A stretch of 64,000 nt of DNA from Yersinia canariae. GTDB taxonomy: Bacteria > Pseudomonadota > Gammaproteobacteria > Enterobacterales > Enterobacteriaceae. This document shows positions 29,361 through 38,402 of the stretch, one piece after another; the first letter of the stretch is position 1; every line of letters starts with the position of its first letter. Under the pieces are notes generated by a model that searched no databases, was not told where the DNA came from, and saw only the letters and a program-made list of their open reading frames with translations. The translations under genes and the position numbers were made by a program. The DNA is taken from NCBI RefSeq assembly GCF_009831415.1, contig NZ_CP043727.1:558001-622000 (forward strand). Direction: 5' to 3'.

Positions 29361-29857
29361 TCAGGGTTGAAATTCCAGTCGATGCCCCGGGGATTGATGC
29401 CTTGTTACGCCAGGTATTCAAGCGAGATGATGAAGCCGAATTAGTGCAGCAACTGCGCGAAGACGGTTTACTCACGCTGGGTATTGTGGCGACAGATGAC
29501 GAAGGCGGTGTTGTTGGCTATGTTGCATTCAGCCCGGTAGATGTGGGCGGTGAAGACCGTCAATGGGTCGCGCTGGCTCCGCTGGCAGTGGAAGAGAGTC
29601 TACGTCGGCAAGGTCTGGCTGAAAAATTGGTCTATGAAGGCCTCGATTCTCTCAATGAGTTCGGTTATGCCGCTGTCGTGGTGTTAGGCGAACCTGCTTA
29701 TTATCAGCGCTTTGGCTTTGTTCCGGCAGCTCGTCATCAATTAAGTTGCCGTTGGCCTGGCACTGAAAACGCTTTTCAGGTTTATGCGTTAGCGGAAGAT
29801 GCATTAACTGATGCGGATGGCGAAGTGGTATTTTCAGCACCTTTTAATCGGTTTTAA
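29354..29857 (+). CDS. yhbS: GNAT-family N-acetyltransferase YhbS
   Basis: YhbS (167 residues) is a GNAT acetyltransferase; the acetyl acceptor is not known. The acetyl-CoA binding region is [19 protein letters not shown], followed by [15 protein letters not shown], a common GNAT ending. Start is GTG at 29354, overlapping the ubiT stop. Its 3' end overlaps the convergent yhbQ gene by 14 bp, so the two stop regions share sequence. Confidence 0.93.
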   Translation: MLIRVEIPVDAPGIDALLRQVFKRDDEAELVQQLREDGLLTLGIVATDDEGGVVGYVAFSPVDVGGEDRQWVALAPLAVEESLRRQGLAEKLVYEGLDSLNEFGYAAVVVLGEPAYYQRFGFVPAARHQLSCRWPGTENAFQVYALAEDALTDADGEVVFSAPFNRF

Positions 29858-30167
29858 CCGCTGACTTTTTATCGATGATTTTCTTATCGATAAGTAAGGC
29901 ATTCAATGTAGAAGGCTGGCTTATCACCAGCTTCTCTTTTTGCTGCTTACTGAGTTGTTTTACTCGATATTCCAGCCTCAATGCCGTCGAGCGATCCCCT
30001 GCTTTACAGTGAAATACCAGAGCTAACTCTCCCTTGCCCCGCAGTGCTTTAGCGCCTTTTCCTGCTTGATGCTGTGAAAGCCTTCTTGCCACATCTGTTG
30101 TAATTCCGGTATACAGCATGCCGGTGGCGGTGCGCAGCAGATAGAGATACCAAAGGCTGTCCGACAT
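29844..30167 (-). CDS. yhbQ: GIY-YIG nuclease-superfamily protein YhbQ
   Basis: YhbQ (107 residues) is a single GIY-YIG domain. The first motif is [18 protein letters not shown], followed by the conserved Arg in [14 protein letters not shown] and the Glu in [12 protein letters not shown] that should bind metal. Members of this small subfamily have been reported to nick DNA and to affect DNA-damage tolerance. It is convergent with yhbS and marks the left edge of the inserted accessory block. Confidence 0.92.
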   Translation of the reverse strand: MSDSLWYLYLLRTATGMLYTGITTDVARRLSQHQAGKGAKALRGKGELALVFHCKAGDRSTALRLEYRVKQLSKQQKEKLVISQPSTLNALLIDKKIIDKKSAVKTD

Positions 30168-30303
30168 AATCTTATTCCAGTCCGGGGGTAGCGGTTCGGA
30201 ACATTATTACCGGAATTCCATATTGCATCCTGACTTTTTTATCTGCTGGCACCTAATCGGGCTAAATCAAACCTATTTTGCTCAATATAAGCAATGCCGC
30301 TGC

Positions 30304-31620
30304 TTATTTATTCTTTGCTGCAAACTCAAAGCGCGGTGAAACCAAGCCGTAAAGTGTCCAACCGAGGAAGGTCACAATCGCACCCCAAGTCATCGCTTCC
30401 TGACCGGAACTGTAAAGAGCATAGAAGCTGTACATTGCACCGATAAAGGCAATGATATTGGCTTTACGGGCTTTGGCTGGGGCAACATTGGCGGTTTTCT
30501 GAATAATCACCAAGGCTGCCATCGACAGAATATAAGGGATGATATTGGTTACAACCGCCAAATTGACCAGCACGTTGAATTGTTTATTCAGTGACGGGCT
30601 AATGGTCATCAGCGACAATCCACTCTGGATGATAACAATGGTCAGCATCCCTTTGATTGGCGCATCTGCTTTACTTACTTTAGAGAAGATTTTCGGGAAG
30701 AAACCTTCATCGGCAGAGGATTTGAACACCTGAGCGATGGTGAACTGCCAGCCAAGTAATGAACCTACGCAAGACATAATCATCAATGCCATGATGATTT
30801 TACCGACTGCTGGGGTGAACATATAAGCGAATGCTAAACCAAACGGTGCGGTAGAGTTGGCCAAATCCATATTAGGAACAATACCGGCGATGACGTTAGT
30901 CGAAATAATATAGATAACCGCTGCACCTAAAGTCCCACCCAATACTGCGATCGGAACATTACGTTCAGGGTTTTCTACGGCGTCGGTGTTCGCGCAGGCA
31001 GATTCCAAACCAAGGAAGGCCCATAATGTCATTGAGATGGAAGAGCCGACAGCTTCAAAGACGGGCACGTTATGTGGATTCCATGCAGCGATGTAAGCTG
31101 AGCCACTAAACCAGAACCAACCAATAATCGAAATACCCACCACGGGGATAATAACCCCCCAGATAGTAACGCTACTGATCTGGCCGGTAATACGTGCGCC
31201 GCCGAAGTTAGCCACGGTAGCCAACCACAGCACGCCGATAGTGGCGATACAGATGCCGAGTGGGGTTAAGCTGGCACCCAGTAATTCCGTCCCGTAGCCC
31301 ACCGCCGATATTGCAATGGCGATATTGGCAATCAACAGGGATGCCCCATAGGTATAGTTGGCCATAAAGTTGCCGGATTTGCCGAAAGCGTATTCTGCAT
31401 AACCACCCATACCGCCTGATTTACGGCTGAACATCCCGCATTGGGCAAAAGCATAAGCTAGCGCCATAGAGCCGACTGCGGTGACTAACCATGAAACGAT
31501 AGAAATCGTCCCTACTTCGGCGAGTTTGGTTGGCAGCATAATTATGCCTGACCCCATCATATTGACGGCAGTCAGAATAGTCAGCTGTACTACTCCCATC
31601 TTATTATTGGATTTACTCAT
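30304..31620 (-). CDS. potE: putrescine-ornithine antiporter PotE
   Basis: PotE (438 residues) is a 12-segment APC-family exchanger that swaps internal putrescine for external ornithine, giving acid resistance together with SpeF. The N-terminus KMGVVQLTILTAVNMMGSGI and the segments GGMGGYAEYAFGKSGNFMAN and LGLESACANTDAVENPERN match E. coli PotE closely. It follows speF by 165 bp with a hairpin at 31650 between them. The stop codon lies inside a small inverted repeat ataagca/tgcttat at 30287-30307. Confidence 0.96.
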   Translation of the reverse strand: MSKSNNKMGVVQLTILTAVNMMGSGIIMLPTKLAEVGTISIVSWLVTAVGSMALAYAFAQCGMFSRKSGGMGGYAEYAFGKSGNFMANYTYGASLLIANIAIAISAVGYGTELLGASLTPLGICIATIGVLWLATVANFGGARITGQISSVTIWGVIIPVVGISIIGWFWFSGSAYIAAWNPHNVPVFEAVGSSISMTLWAFLGLESACANTDAVENPERNVPIAVLGGTLGAAVIYIISTNVIAGIVPNMDLANSTAPFGLAFAYMFTPAVGKIIMALMIMSCVGSLLGWQFTIAQVFKSSADEGFFPKIFSKVSKADAPIKGMLTIVIIQSGLSLMTISPSLNKQFNVLVNLAVVTNIIPYILSMAALVIIQKTANVAPAKARKANIIAFIGAMYSFYALYSSGQEAMTWGAIVTFLGWTLYGLVSPRFEFAAKNK

Positions 31621-31649
31621 TTTTATTATCTCTTTTTAAATTTCAGAGA

Positions 31650-31674
31650 CTGCGGGAATCATTAATCCCCGCAG
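31650..31674 (-). promoter_or_regulatory. intercistronic hairpin between speF and potE
   Basis: ctgcggg at 31650-31656 and cccgcag at 31668-31674 form a 7-bp GC-rich stem with an 11-nt loop in the transcript, 30 nt before potE. No T run follows, so RNA stabilisation or differential expression is more likely than full termination. Confidence 0.5.
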
Positions 31675-31785
31675 GTTTGAGCGAATATTGGTGTTGTATA
31701 AATCCCCTTATTATTTGAAATCACAGCATTGTTATTCTCTTTGCTGCAACACCAAATAATTTGTGGCGTAAACTCTTTTTCTTTA

Positions 31786-33945
31786 TTATTTCATCATATA
31801 GCCGTATGCGCGGTTCCATCTGTCTTCATCGACTTGTAAATAAACACCTTGTAATTCAGGTGCAAAGCCAGGCAATAAGTTGATGCTCTCTTCAAGTGCC
31901 AGGAAATAACGTTGAGCTGCCCCGCCCCATACTTCACCAGGGACAACACACAATACTCCTGGTGGGTAAGGAAGTGCGCCTTCAGCGGCAATTCGACCTT
32001 CTGCTTTACATAATGGAACTAATTCAGCATGTCCACGGACGAATTCAATATTGGCATCCTGAGGATTCATCATGACTTTAGGGAAATATTGTTTACGGAA
32101 CATTTCTTTTTGCAGTTGTTTCACATCGTAGCTGACATAAAGGTCATGCATTTCCTGACATAATTTACCAATAGTATAATTTTTATAGCGAGTTTCGTTA
32201 TTACGATAGACCGTCGGTAAAACATCACATAACAGAGCATCTTCTTCAATAAAACGTTCAAAGCGCGCAATCTGGGCAACCAGATGTTGCATTTTCGCTA
32301 AGTCTTCTGCTGGTGTTAATAAGAATAGAATAGAGTTAAGGTCACATTTTTCTGGCACAATACCATTTTCACGCAGGAAATTAGCCAGAATAGTTGCTGG
32401 AATACCCGATGCTGTATATTCACCGGTATTAGTATCAATGCCTGGTGTGGTTAATAATAGTTTGCACGGGTCAACGAAGTATTGTGACTCTTCATAACCT
32501 TCAAATGCATGCCATTTTTCGCCGGGAATAAAATTAAAGAAACGCAAGTCTTGTGCCATGGCATCGGTGTCATATTCCTGCCAAAGTTTGCCATCCACGT
32601 CTACCGGAACAAAAGGTTTAATCATGCTACAGGTATTCAAGATCATTTTACGTGCTTCAATACCGGTCTTAACACAATCGAGCCACATACGTTGGCCACT
32701 TTTCCCTTCATGCATTTTCGCATTGACATCTAATGCTGCGAATAATGGATAGAATGGGCTAGTAGATGCATGCAACATAAAGGCATTGTTAAAACGTTTA
32801 TGATTGCAATAACGGTCTTGGCCTTTAATATGTTTATCTTTCTTATGAATTTGCGAAGTTTGCGAGAAACCGGCTTGTTGTTTATGTACTGACTGAGTAA
32901 CGATAATGCCTGGGTCGTTTTCATTCAGTTCAAGCAATAATGGTGAGCAATCTTTCATCATTGGAATAAATTGCTCGTAGCCCACCCACGCAGAGTCGAA
33001 CAGAATATAATCACAAAGATGACCAATTTTATCCACTACCTGACGGGCGTTATAAATGGTGCCGTCATAAGTCCCTAATTGGATAATCGCCAGACGGAAT
33101 GGACGGGCTTCATTAGCACGTTCAGGTGCTACGCTACGTATCTGTTCACGCAGGTATTTTTCTTCAAAACAGTGAGCATCAATACCACCAATGAAACCAA
33201 ATGGGTTACGGGCAGTTTCCAGATATACGGGTGTAGCTCCGGCTTGAATCAGCGCACCATGGTGGTTGGATTTATGGTTATTACGGTCAAACAGCACTAG
33301 GTCACCACGCGCTAATAGGGCATTCGTTGCGACTTTATTCGAAGCAGATGTCCCGTTCAGTACGAAATAGGTTTTATCGGCATTAAATACTTTTGCTGCA
33401 TGTTTTTGAGCATCACAAGGTGCGCCCTCATGAATAAGCAAATCACCTAATTTGACGTCAGCATTACACATGTCAGAGCGGAAAATAGTTTCGCCGTAGA
33501 AATCAAAAAATTGACGACCCGCTGGATGTTTACGGAAGAATTGACCACCTTGGTGCCCTGGGCAAGCAAACGTAGAATTCCCCATTTCAACATATTTTTT
33601 TAATGTATTGAAGAATGGTGGTAGTAACTCTTTTTCATATTTATCTGCGGCTGATTCCAGTTGTTTACCATAAAAATCAGTATTGTCACCGCACAGTTCA
33701 AATACACCATTTAAAGATGGTAACACATCAGAATTCAGTTCTTCTTCACAGCAAACTGCTGCAAAAATAGGAATGTCCAGGCCTAATGAATGAATGCTTT
33801 CAATGACACCATTATTAATGTCTTGAACAGAAAGCACCACGGCAGCAACATCAGTAAAGTCTGTGTGTAAAACATCTACAACTTCACGCTGTGATTCAAA
33901 ACAAGTTATGGCTGACGTACTCGCCGCGATATTTAATTTTTTCAT
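31786..33945 (-). CDS. speF: inducible ornithine decarboxylase SpeF
   Basis: SpeF (719 residues) decarboxylates ornithine to putrescine with PLP and is induced by acid and ornithine. The PLP lysine lies in TQSVHKQQAGFSQ. Other conserved segments are AFDCPGHQGG-like TFACPGHQGGQFF, NADKTYFVLNGTS, LFDRNNHKSNHHG and FDSAWVGYEQF. The N-terminal wing domain is shorter and less conserved than the rest. It starts ATG 33945 after an AAGAGAG purine run. The leader 33946-34518 contains the speFL gene, and potE follows on the same strand. Confidence 0.96.
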   Translation of the reverse strand: MKKLNIAASTSAITCFESQREVVDVLHTDFTDVAAVVLSVQDINNGVIESIHSLGLDIPIFAAVCCEEELNSDVLPSLNGVFELCGDNTDFYGKQLESAADKYEKELLPPFFNTLKKYVEMGNSTFACPGHQGGQFFRKHPAGRQFFDFYGETIFRSDMCNADVKLGDLLIHEGAPCDAQKHAAKVFNADKTYFVLNGTSASNKVATNALLARGDLVLFDRNNHKSNHHGALIQAGATPVYLETARNPFGFIGGIDAHCFEEKYLREQIRSVAPERANEARPFRLAIIQLGTYDGTIYNARQVVDKIGHLCDYILFDSAWVGYEQFIPMMKDCSPLLLELNENDPGIIVTQSVHKQQAGFSQTSQIHKKDKHIKGQDRYCNHKRFNNAFMLHASTSPFYPLFAALDVNAKMHEGKSGQRMWLDCVKTGIEARKMILNTCSMIKPFVPVDVDGKLWQEYDTDAMAQDLRFFNFIPGEKWHAFEGYEESQYFVDPCKLLLTTPGIDTNTGEYTASGIPATILANFLRENGIVPEKCDLNSILFLLTPAEDLAKMQHLVAQIARFERFIEEDALLCDVLPTVYRNNETRYKNYTIGKLCQEMHDLYVSYDVKQLQKEMFRKQYFPKVMMNPQDANIEFVRGHAELVPLCKAEGRIAAEGALPYPPGVLCVVPGEVWGGAAQRYFLALEESINLLPGFAPELQGVYLQVDEDRWNRAYGYMMK

Positions 33946-34413
33946 TTATTTTTCTCTCTTATTTTATTTAGGGTATATGAACCCGTCCAACATTCTTTCA
34001 AGTTGGATTTAGTCGTTTAATAAATTCTGTGTATAGCAGCCCGTATCAATGAATTAATATTCATTAATAAACAGTCTGCTTTTCTGCGCAACACTTTGCC
34101 ATGATGTAAAGAAATTAACTGAATTTCAGGCGCAGTGATCCTCATGTCATTAAGCATTGATGACAGAGGTGACATTAATTTTTTACGGGATAGCTATGTT
34201 TCTGCTGAAAGACTTTAAATACCAGCCAATAGAAATTGAGTCATAGTTTGAAACAATCTATTAGGCGTAAAAACATTACGAGTATTCGTCTTTTCGGAGA
34301 AAGCAGACAATAGTTAACATAACGCAAAGGGAGAAAACACTTTTCGTATCTGTTAAATATTGAGCATAGACAATGACTATCCAATAAAAACGGATGTCAT
34401 CGCAGAGGGGGTA
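33946..34413 (-). promoter_or_regulatory. long speF leader between speFL and speF
   Basis: This 468-nt stretch holds no supported gene. On the transcript strand it contains a hairpin at 34140-34169 (CCUC with GAGG and UGUCAU with AUGACA) and complementary words CTGCGC and GCGCAG near 34130 and 34085 that could pair at longer range. In E. coli the corresponding leader contains a Rho-dependent terminator relieved by ornithine-induced stalling on speFL; the same role is inferred here. Confidence 0.5.
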
Positions 34414-34518
34414 TTATCTAAAGTGGAAATAAGAAAAACTAAAATAGCTACGGTGTGCCGGCATCATGAGATGCGTTGTCCGCCTTATATGCGCCATTTT
34501 CTTGTTGTTATTTTCCAT
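34414..34518 (-). CDS. speFL: ornithine-sensing leader peptide SpeFL
   Basis: A 34-codon frame runs from ATG 34518-34516 to TAA 34416-34414. It begins MENNNKKMA, continues HIRRTTH at residues 10-16, then AHRSYFSFSYFHFR to the end. It has the same length as E. coli SpeFL and keeps the HIRRxxH motif, AHR at 21-23, Phe at 26, 28 and 31, and the terminal Arg34. The nascent peptide is known in E. coli to capture ornithine in the ribosome exit tunnel and stall the ribosome, which blocks Rho and lets transcription reach speF. It lies 468 nt upstream of speF, farther than I recall for E. coli. The ribosome-binding site is a weak AGAG. Confidence 0.92.
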   Translation of the reverse strand: MENNNKKMAHIRRTTHLMMPAHRSYFSFSYFHFR

Positions 34519-35073
34519 TTGCGTAAGGTCTCTGTTTTTTTTAAACAAATTTCTGGTTTTAAACAAGGTTTTCGTTTTAAACGATATTTTCGAAAAACGA
34601 ACTGATGGCGGCTATTCTAGTCATAACACTCATTCATTCTGTGACGCGCGTCATGTTTTCATTCGATTTTTAAATGCCTTTTGACTAGAAAATGAATAAA
34701 ACATCATTTTAATTCATTAAAGTCGGTATTTATTCAAAACTGTACTGGGTATTATGCAAAACAGTAGCGTTATATTTAACACGGCGGATACATCGGCCGA
34801 GCTATTATTATGGGATATGAGCAATGAGAGCGGGTTCCTAATAGAATTTGTATTTTATTTGTTAATCCAAAATTATTTGTTACATCCGAGTTTATACGGA
34901 AATTTTGCATATTAATTCAGATTAATCATATGCAGTAAATGTTAGCTAAATCACGTTATCAGGCATTTTAGCGCCAGAGACCTTATTATCAGAGAGGATA
35001 TGCTGGGAATGTCTCTACTGAAAGAGATAAGTGTGGGGAAAGCGGGGCAGCCGCTGCCCCATCCTAAATAAAA
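34519..35073 (-). promoter_or_regulatory. speFL-speF-potE promoter region
   Basis: These 555 bp separate speFL from the lyase gene ending at 35074 and must include the speF operon promoter. The region is AT-rich. A perfect 12-bp palindrome TGACGCGCGTCA lies at 34642-34653, about 125 bp before speFL, and stands out from its AT-rich surroundings. I could not assign -35 and -10 boxes with confidence, nor find a clear terminator for the lyase gene. Confidence 0.45.
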
Positions 35074-37140
35074 TTAACTGAATAGTGGTAGGCCACTGTC
35101 GGTAAAGGGGATTTTTACCTGTATAACCTGCTGTTGACGGGTCAATTTGATAGATAATATCTCGCCATCATTGTCTATCTGCACCTGTGATAGCGGGTCG
35201 CGGTTATTCATATCCAATACGCAGGTAACCAGTGCTTCGGGTTGATGATGACGCAAAATCAGATAACTAATATCACGCACGGATGGATTTGCCGGCGCTA
35301 ACCCTTGGTATAGCGTGGCATCTGCTGCCAGCCAGAGTGATAGTGGGCGTGCAGCCGTTTGATAATGACACTGAATGACACCATTAAGTGGTTGAGCGGT
35401 GACGTGATGTAAATATTGCATCGGGCCACTTTCGCTGACGGCGGCACTTTCTCCCATTGGCCCCACTGCCATCCCATCGATATGCAGTGCCCAATTCCAC
35501 TCCTGTTGATGTGGATTGACGATAGCACTGAGATCAATAATGGCGTCTTCCAGCCACAGAATACGGCGGCGGAATTTTACATCTCGGTAAGCTTCGCTAT
35601 CCCATTGGACACGGGTGTGGCTATCCAACTCGGGGGCTTTTTTACCCCAATCTACCTCGGTATCCAGCCAACTAAAGTTTGCCGATTGATGCCAGTTATG
35701 GATAACCGGTACCGCGGGTGGTTGATTTGCCTGATTAATACTGAGTGTATTGTGAGTCGCACTGTTCTTGTAGTAGCCATAATGCAGTTGAGCACCATAG
35801 CCGGTAGTGCCTAAATCCGGCAGGATCTCTTGCCCTTGCTCGAACAGAATTAAATTCAGCCGATCATAATGATCATGCTCACCCCCATAAGGGCTGTGTT
35901 TTACCAACAAAGCACGGCCAGACTGCGGTTGACGCAAAATGGTCAATCCACAATCCGGCGCATGCAGCGTATCTGTTGGAATGACATCAATTATTTGCGG
36001 TGGTAATTCTTCAACGCCGTACAGCAGCGCATCTAAATTTAGGCGGGGTTTCTGGCGATAAATATGGTGCAGGGCAGCAGCATATTCATCATGGCCATAG
36101 GTTTTAAAAGCAAATTCATACACATGGGTATGATTGAGTTGCTCCTGACCCGCAGTGCAATCATTAATGCGAGGGAATGTGCCATCGGGCATCAGCAGTT
36201 TTAAGGGGAAACTGAGCATATCCCGGTAATAAGGCAGCGACAGCAAACTATAGCGGCTACCGGCGGCCAGTTTTTCAAATGACCAGAAACCTTGCAGTGC
36301 ATAAAAGTGATAATGCACTGAGCCTTCAAACCATAGCCCCTCATTGAACAGCCCATGTTCTAGCTGATAACGCAGGCCATATTCGGCATTCACCGCAAAC
36401 TCGACATAATGCTCATCTTCAAGAATGAGGCCAATGACCGCGATAGCGCTGCTGATTTTCACTTCATGGTTATGCAATTGGCGGGTGCGGTGTTGCATCA
36501 GGAAATCAGCGCCCTCCCGCAATAAGCGCCCGGCGATACAGTCGCGTTGCTCCTGACTGAGCGCATCGGCAATAAAATCATAACCCAATGCGAAATCGAG
36601 CAGACAATTCGCCTCACACAATGTCTGCGCATTGGCCTTGCCCGGCCCGTTGTAAGGAATGCCTCCATGGACTGCATAGTCAGGATAGTAGCGGGCATAA
36701 TTGATGAGAATATCCCGCACCTTTTCGAAGTAACGTATCTCACCCGTAAGTTGCCACAACAAACCGAGCTGATTACAGGCCTTAGCATTTAAGCCGTTAA
36801 GCGCCCGCCACCAGGCACCATCATAGGGTTCTCCCCTAAATGAATGAGAGTCTATCGGGCAACGGTGTTGCGTCGGTGAATAGCGATCCCACTCCAACTT
36901 CACTCCGTGATCGGGGCAATAATAGTAATGGTTCCAGGTGGCGATGCCGGTGGCGGGGACCAGTGTGTCTGAGTCCAAAACCACCTGATTACCCGAAATC
37001 AGCGTGGCAATAATCTCCGGCTGCTGCACTCTATTTCCCTGTTGCTGCTCGGTACTTCCCTGATATCGTTCGGTATTTCCCTGATGTAACACAACGCGCT
37101 GGCGAATTTTAGCCATCTGCCGATCCGTAAACTGCTTCAT
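35074..37140 (-). CDS. heparinase II/III-family polysaccharide lyase (uronate oligosaccharide exolyase candidate)
   Basis: This 688-residue protein has an alpha-toroid domain followed by a heparinase II/III-like beta domain, the layout of exo-acting lyases of the PL12/15/17/21 type. Visible marks are YCPDHG near residue 74, NGPGKANAQTLCEAN, RQLHNHEVKISSAI, YGGEHDHYDRLNLILFEQG and KNSATHNTLSIN; the His and Tyr residues in these are candidate catalytic groups. There is no signal peptide, so it should act in the cytoplasm on imported oligosaccharides. The substrate (alginate, glucuronan or a glycosaminoglycan-like uronide) cannot be told from sequence. Its start is 23 bp after the exported lyase gene. 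The N-terminus contains a 7-residue tandem repeat absent from the family as I know it. Confidence 0.75.
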   Translation of the reverse strand: MKQFTDRQMAKIRQRVVLHQGNTERYQGSTEQQQGNRVQQPEIIATLISGNQVVLDSDTLVPATGIATWNHYYYCPDHGVKLEWDRYSPTQHRCPIDSHSFRGEPYDGAWWRALNGLNAKACNQLGLLWQLTGEIRYFEKVRDILINYARYYPDYAVHGGIPYNGPGKANAQTLCEANCLLDFALGYDFIADALSQEQRDCIAGRLLREGADFLMQHRTRQLHNHEVKISSAIAVIGLILEDEHYVEFAVNAEYGLRYQLEHGLFNEGLWFEGSVHYHFYALQGFWSFEKLAAGSRYSLLSLPYYRDMLSFPLKLLMPDGTFPRINDCTAGQEQLNHTHVYEFAFKTYGHDEYAAALHHIYRQKPRLNLDALLYGVEELPPQIIDVIPTDTLHAPDCGLTILRQPQSGRALLVKHSPYGGEHDHYDRLNLILFEQGQEILPDLGTTGYGAQLHYGYYKNSATHNTLSINQANQPPAVPVIHNWHQSANFSWLDTEVDWGKKAPELDSHTRVQWDSEAYRDVKFRRRILWLEDAIIDLSAIVNPHQQEWNWALHIDGMAVGPMGESAAVSESGPMQYLHHVTAQPLNGVIQCHYQTAARPLSLWLAADATLYQGLAPANPSVRDISYLILRHHQPEALVTCVLDMNNRDPLSQVQIDNDGEILSIKLTRQQQVIQVKIPFTDSGLPLFS
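37032..37090 (-). repeat. 21-bp tandem repeat in the lyase N-terminus
   Basis: Nearly three imperfect 21-bp units (tatttccctg...ctcgg, tacttccctg...ttcgg, tatttccctg...) encode QGNTERY, QGSTEQQ and QGNRVQQ. Units are multiples of three, so copy-number change would keep the frame. Confidence 0.75.
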
Positions 37141-37163
37141 ATCTGGTATGTCCTCGACGATGC

Positions 37164-38402
37164 TTATTTTTTTGCGTTCAGGGGCTGTGTTAATGGGTAG
37201 AGCAGGATTTCAATGGCATCCGGGTATTTGGCCATCAGATATTGTGCTTTCTGTTGGAAATCAGGATCAGCCGGGTAGGCACGGGCGGCTGTTATCATAT
37301 TGACCAGTGCTTTTTTATCTTGCACTCCATCCAGGTCTTTATAGGGCCAGACTTGGTCGGTGTTGATAAAGCCCGCCACATATTGATAGCCTTTTTTTAG
37401 GCTGTGTTCGTCAAGGCTAAAGTTCCAGATATCTTTATCGGCCACTTCGCCCAGTCGGCCCAGTTTGTTATAGGCTTCCAGATGGAAATTGCTGTAATGC
37501 CACGGACGGGTGCGTTCCAGTTCCGCATTTTGTCGGCCTTGTATATCAAAATGAGATGGAATTCGACGAAGTTGTGTGATTTCAAGGCGTTTTTGCGCTG
37601 CGGATTTTTGGTCACTAAACAAGGCAAAAGAGGCGGCTTGCATGTCGAAGTAGGTGCCGTGGTTATTGTGCCAATTATCTTCTTCGAAACCGTTCTGGCT
37701 AGTCATCATCCATTGGTAAAAATCTTTGTACCATAGTTTGAGAGCTTGATAGTCAGCTTCATTGAGTACATTCGCGGGCCTTATCAATTCAACCGCATCA
37801 ATTACGTCAACCAGTGCCCGGCTATCGATTAGGCCAATACCTCGTCCCTCATTGATACCTGGGATTGCTTGAGCATATTGGAGATTCGGATTCATTCGGG
37901 TATTCGGATTAACAAACCAGTTAACCAATTGATCGCGCGCTTTTTCGGCATACTCGGGCTTGCCGGTAAAGCTGTAAGCCAATGCCAGATAATAGACATC
38001 TTCACTGAGGTTGTTCATGCGCTTTTTATCCGTCGCGTCACTGTTAGCATCAGGATTTGTTTCCCCGTCTTTGCGCAAATAAGGCATGCCGTCTTTCTTG
38101 CTTGGGTCCGGCCACCAATAAGGCGGGAAGCTGTAATAGTCATGTTTATCACCACTGGCGGCCAACAGGCTTTTATCCATGACCGAATAGAGTGGTTTTT
38201 TCAGGGCCTTGTCCGCCTTAGTTATCAGATTTTTATAGGATTTTTCATATAACGGGTTGTTTTGCTTAACTTGGTCAATGCTATAGTTTATATCATCCAT
38301 TTTTAATAATAATGGATGGCTTTCCGCAGCATAAATAAAGGGTGAAGATCCCAGAAGAATAGCCAGTAATAAGTTTTTTTTACTCAACGTTTTCATCATC
38401 AC
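37164..38402 (-). CDS. exported alginate_lyase-fold polysaccharide lyase
   Basis: This 412-residue protein has a signal peptide (LLLAILLGSSPFIYAAES, cut near residue 26) and an alpha-barrel alginate_lyase domain of the PF05426 type, close to the PL38 style. Conserved segments are SGDKHDYYSFPPYWWPDP, GETNPDANSDATDKKRM, FVNPNTRMNPNLQYAQAIPG, GRGIGLIDSRALVD and the motif WHNNHGTYFD. The His-Asn-Asn-His cluster and neighbouring Tyr are the likely catalytic site. It should act in the periplasm as an endolyase feeding the importer. It shares most of these motifs with the leaderless protein at 43148 and is divergent from the importer genes. Confidence 0.8.
   Translation of the reverse strand: MMMKTLSKKNLLLAILLGSSPFIYAAESHPLLLKMDDINYSIDQVKQNNPLYEKSYKNLITKADKALKKPLYSVMDKSLLAASGDKHDYYSFPPYWWPDPSKKDGMPYLRKDGETNPDANSDATDKKRMNNLSEDVYYLALAYSFTGKPEYAEKARDQLVNWFVNPNTRMNPNLQYAQAIPGINEGRGIGLIDSRALVDVIDAVELIRPANVLNEADYQALKLWYKDFYQWMMTSQNGFEEDNWHNNHGTYFDMQAASFALFSDQKSAAQKRLEITQLRRIPSHFDIQGRQNAELERTRPWHYSNFHLEAYNKLGRLGEVADKDIWNFSLDEHSLKKGYQYVAGFINTDQVWPYKDLDGVQDKKALVNMITAARAYPADPDFQQKAQYLMAKYPDAIEILLYPLTQPLNAKK

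Noticed and set aside
34017..34145. A 42-codon minus-strand frame in the speF leader, rich in basic residues
   Set aside because: No ribosome-binding site before its ATG and no similarity to known leader peptides; the real leader gene is at 34414-34518.
34360..34684. Plus-strand open frames antisense to the speFL region
   Set aside because: They lie opposite speFL, whose match to E. coli SpeFL explains the conserved sequence; they have no ribosome-binding sites and no recognisable family.
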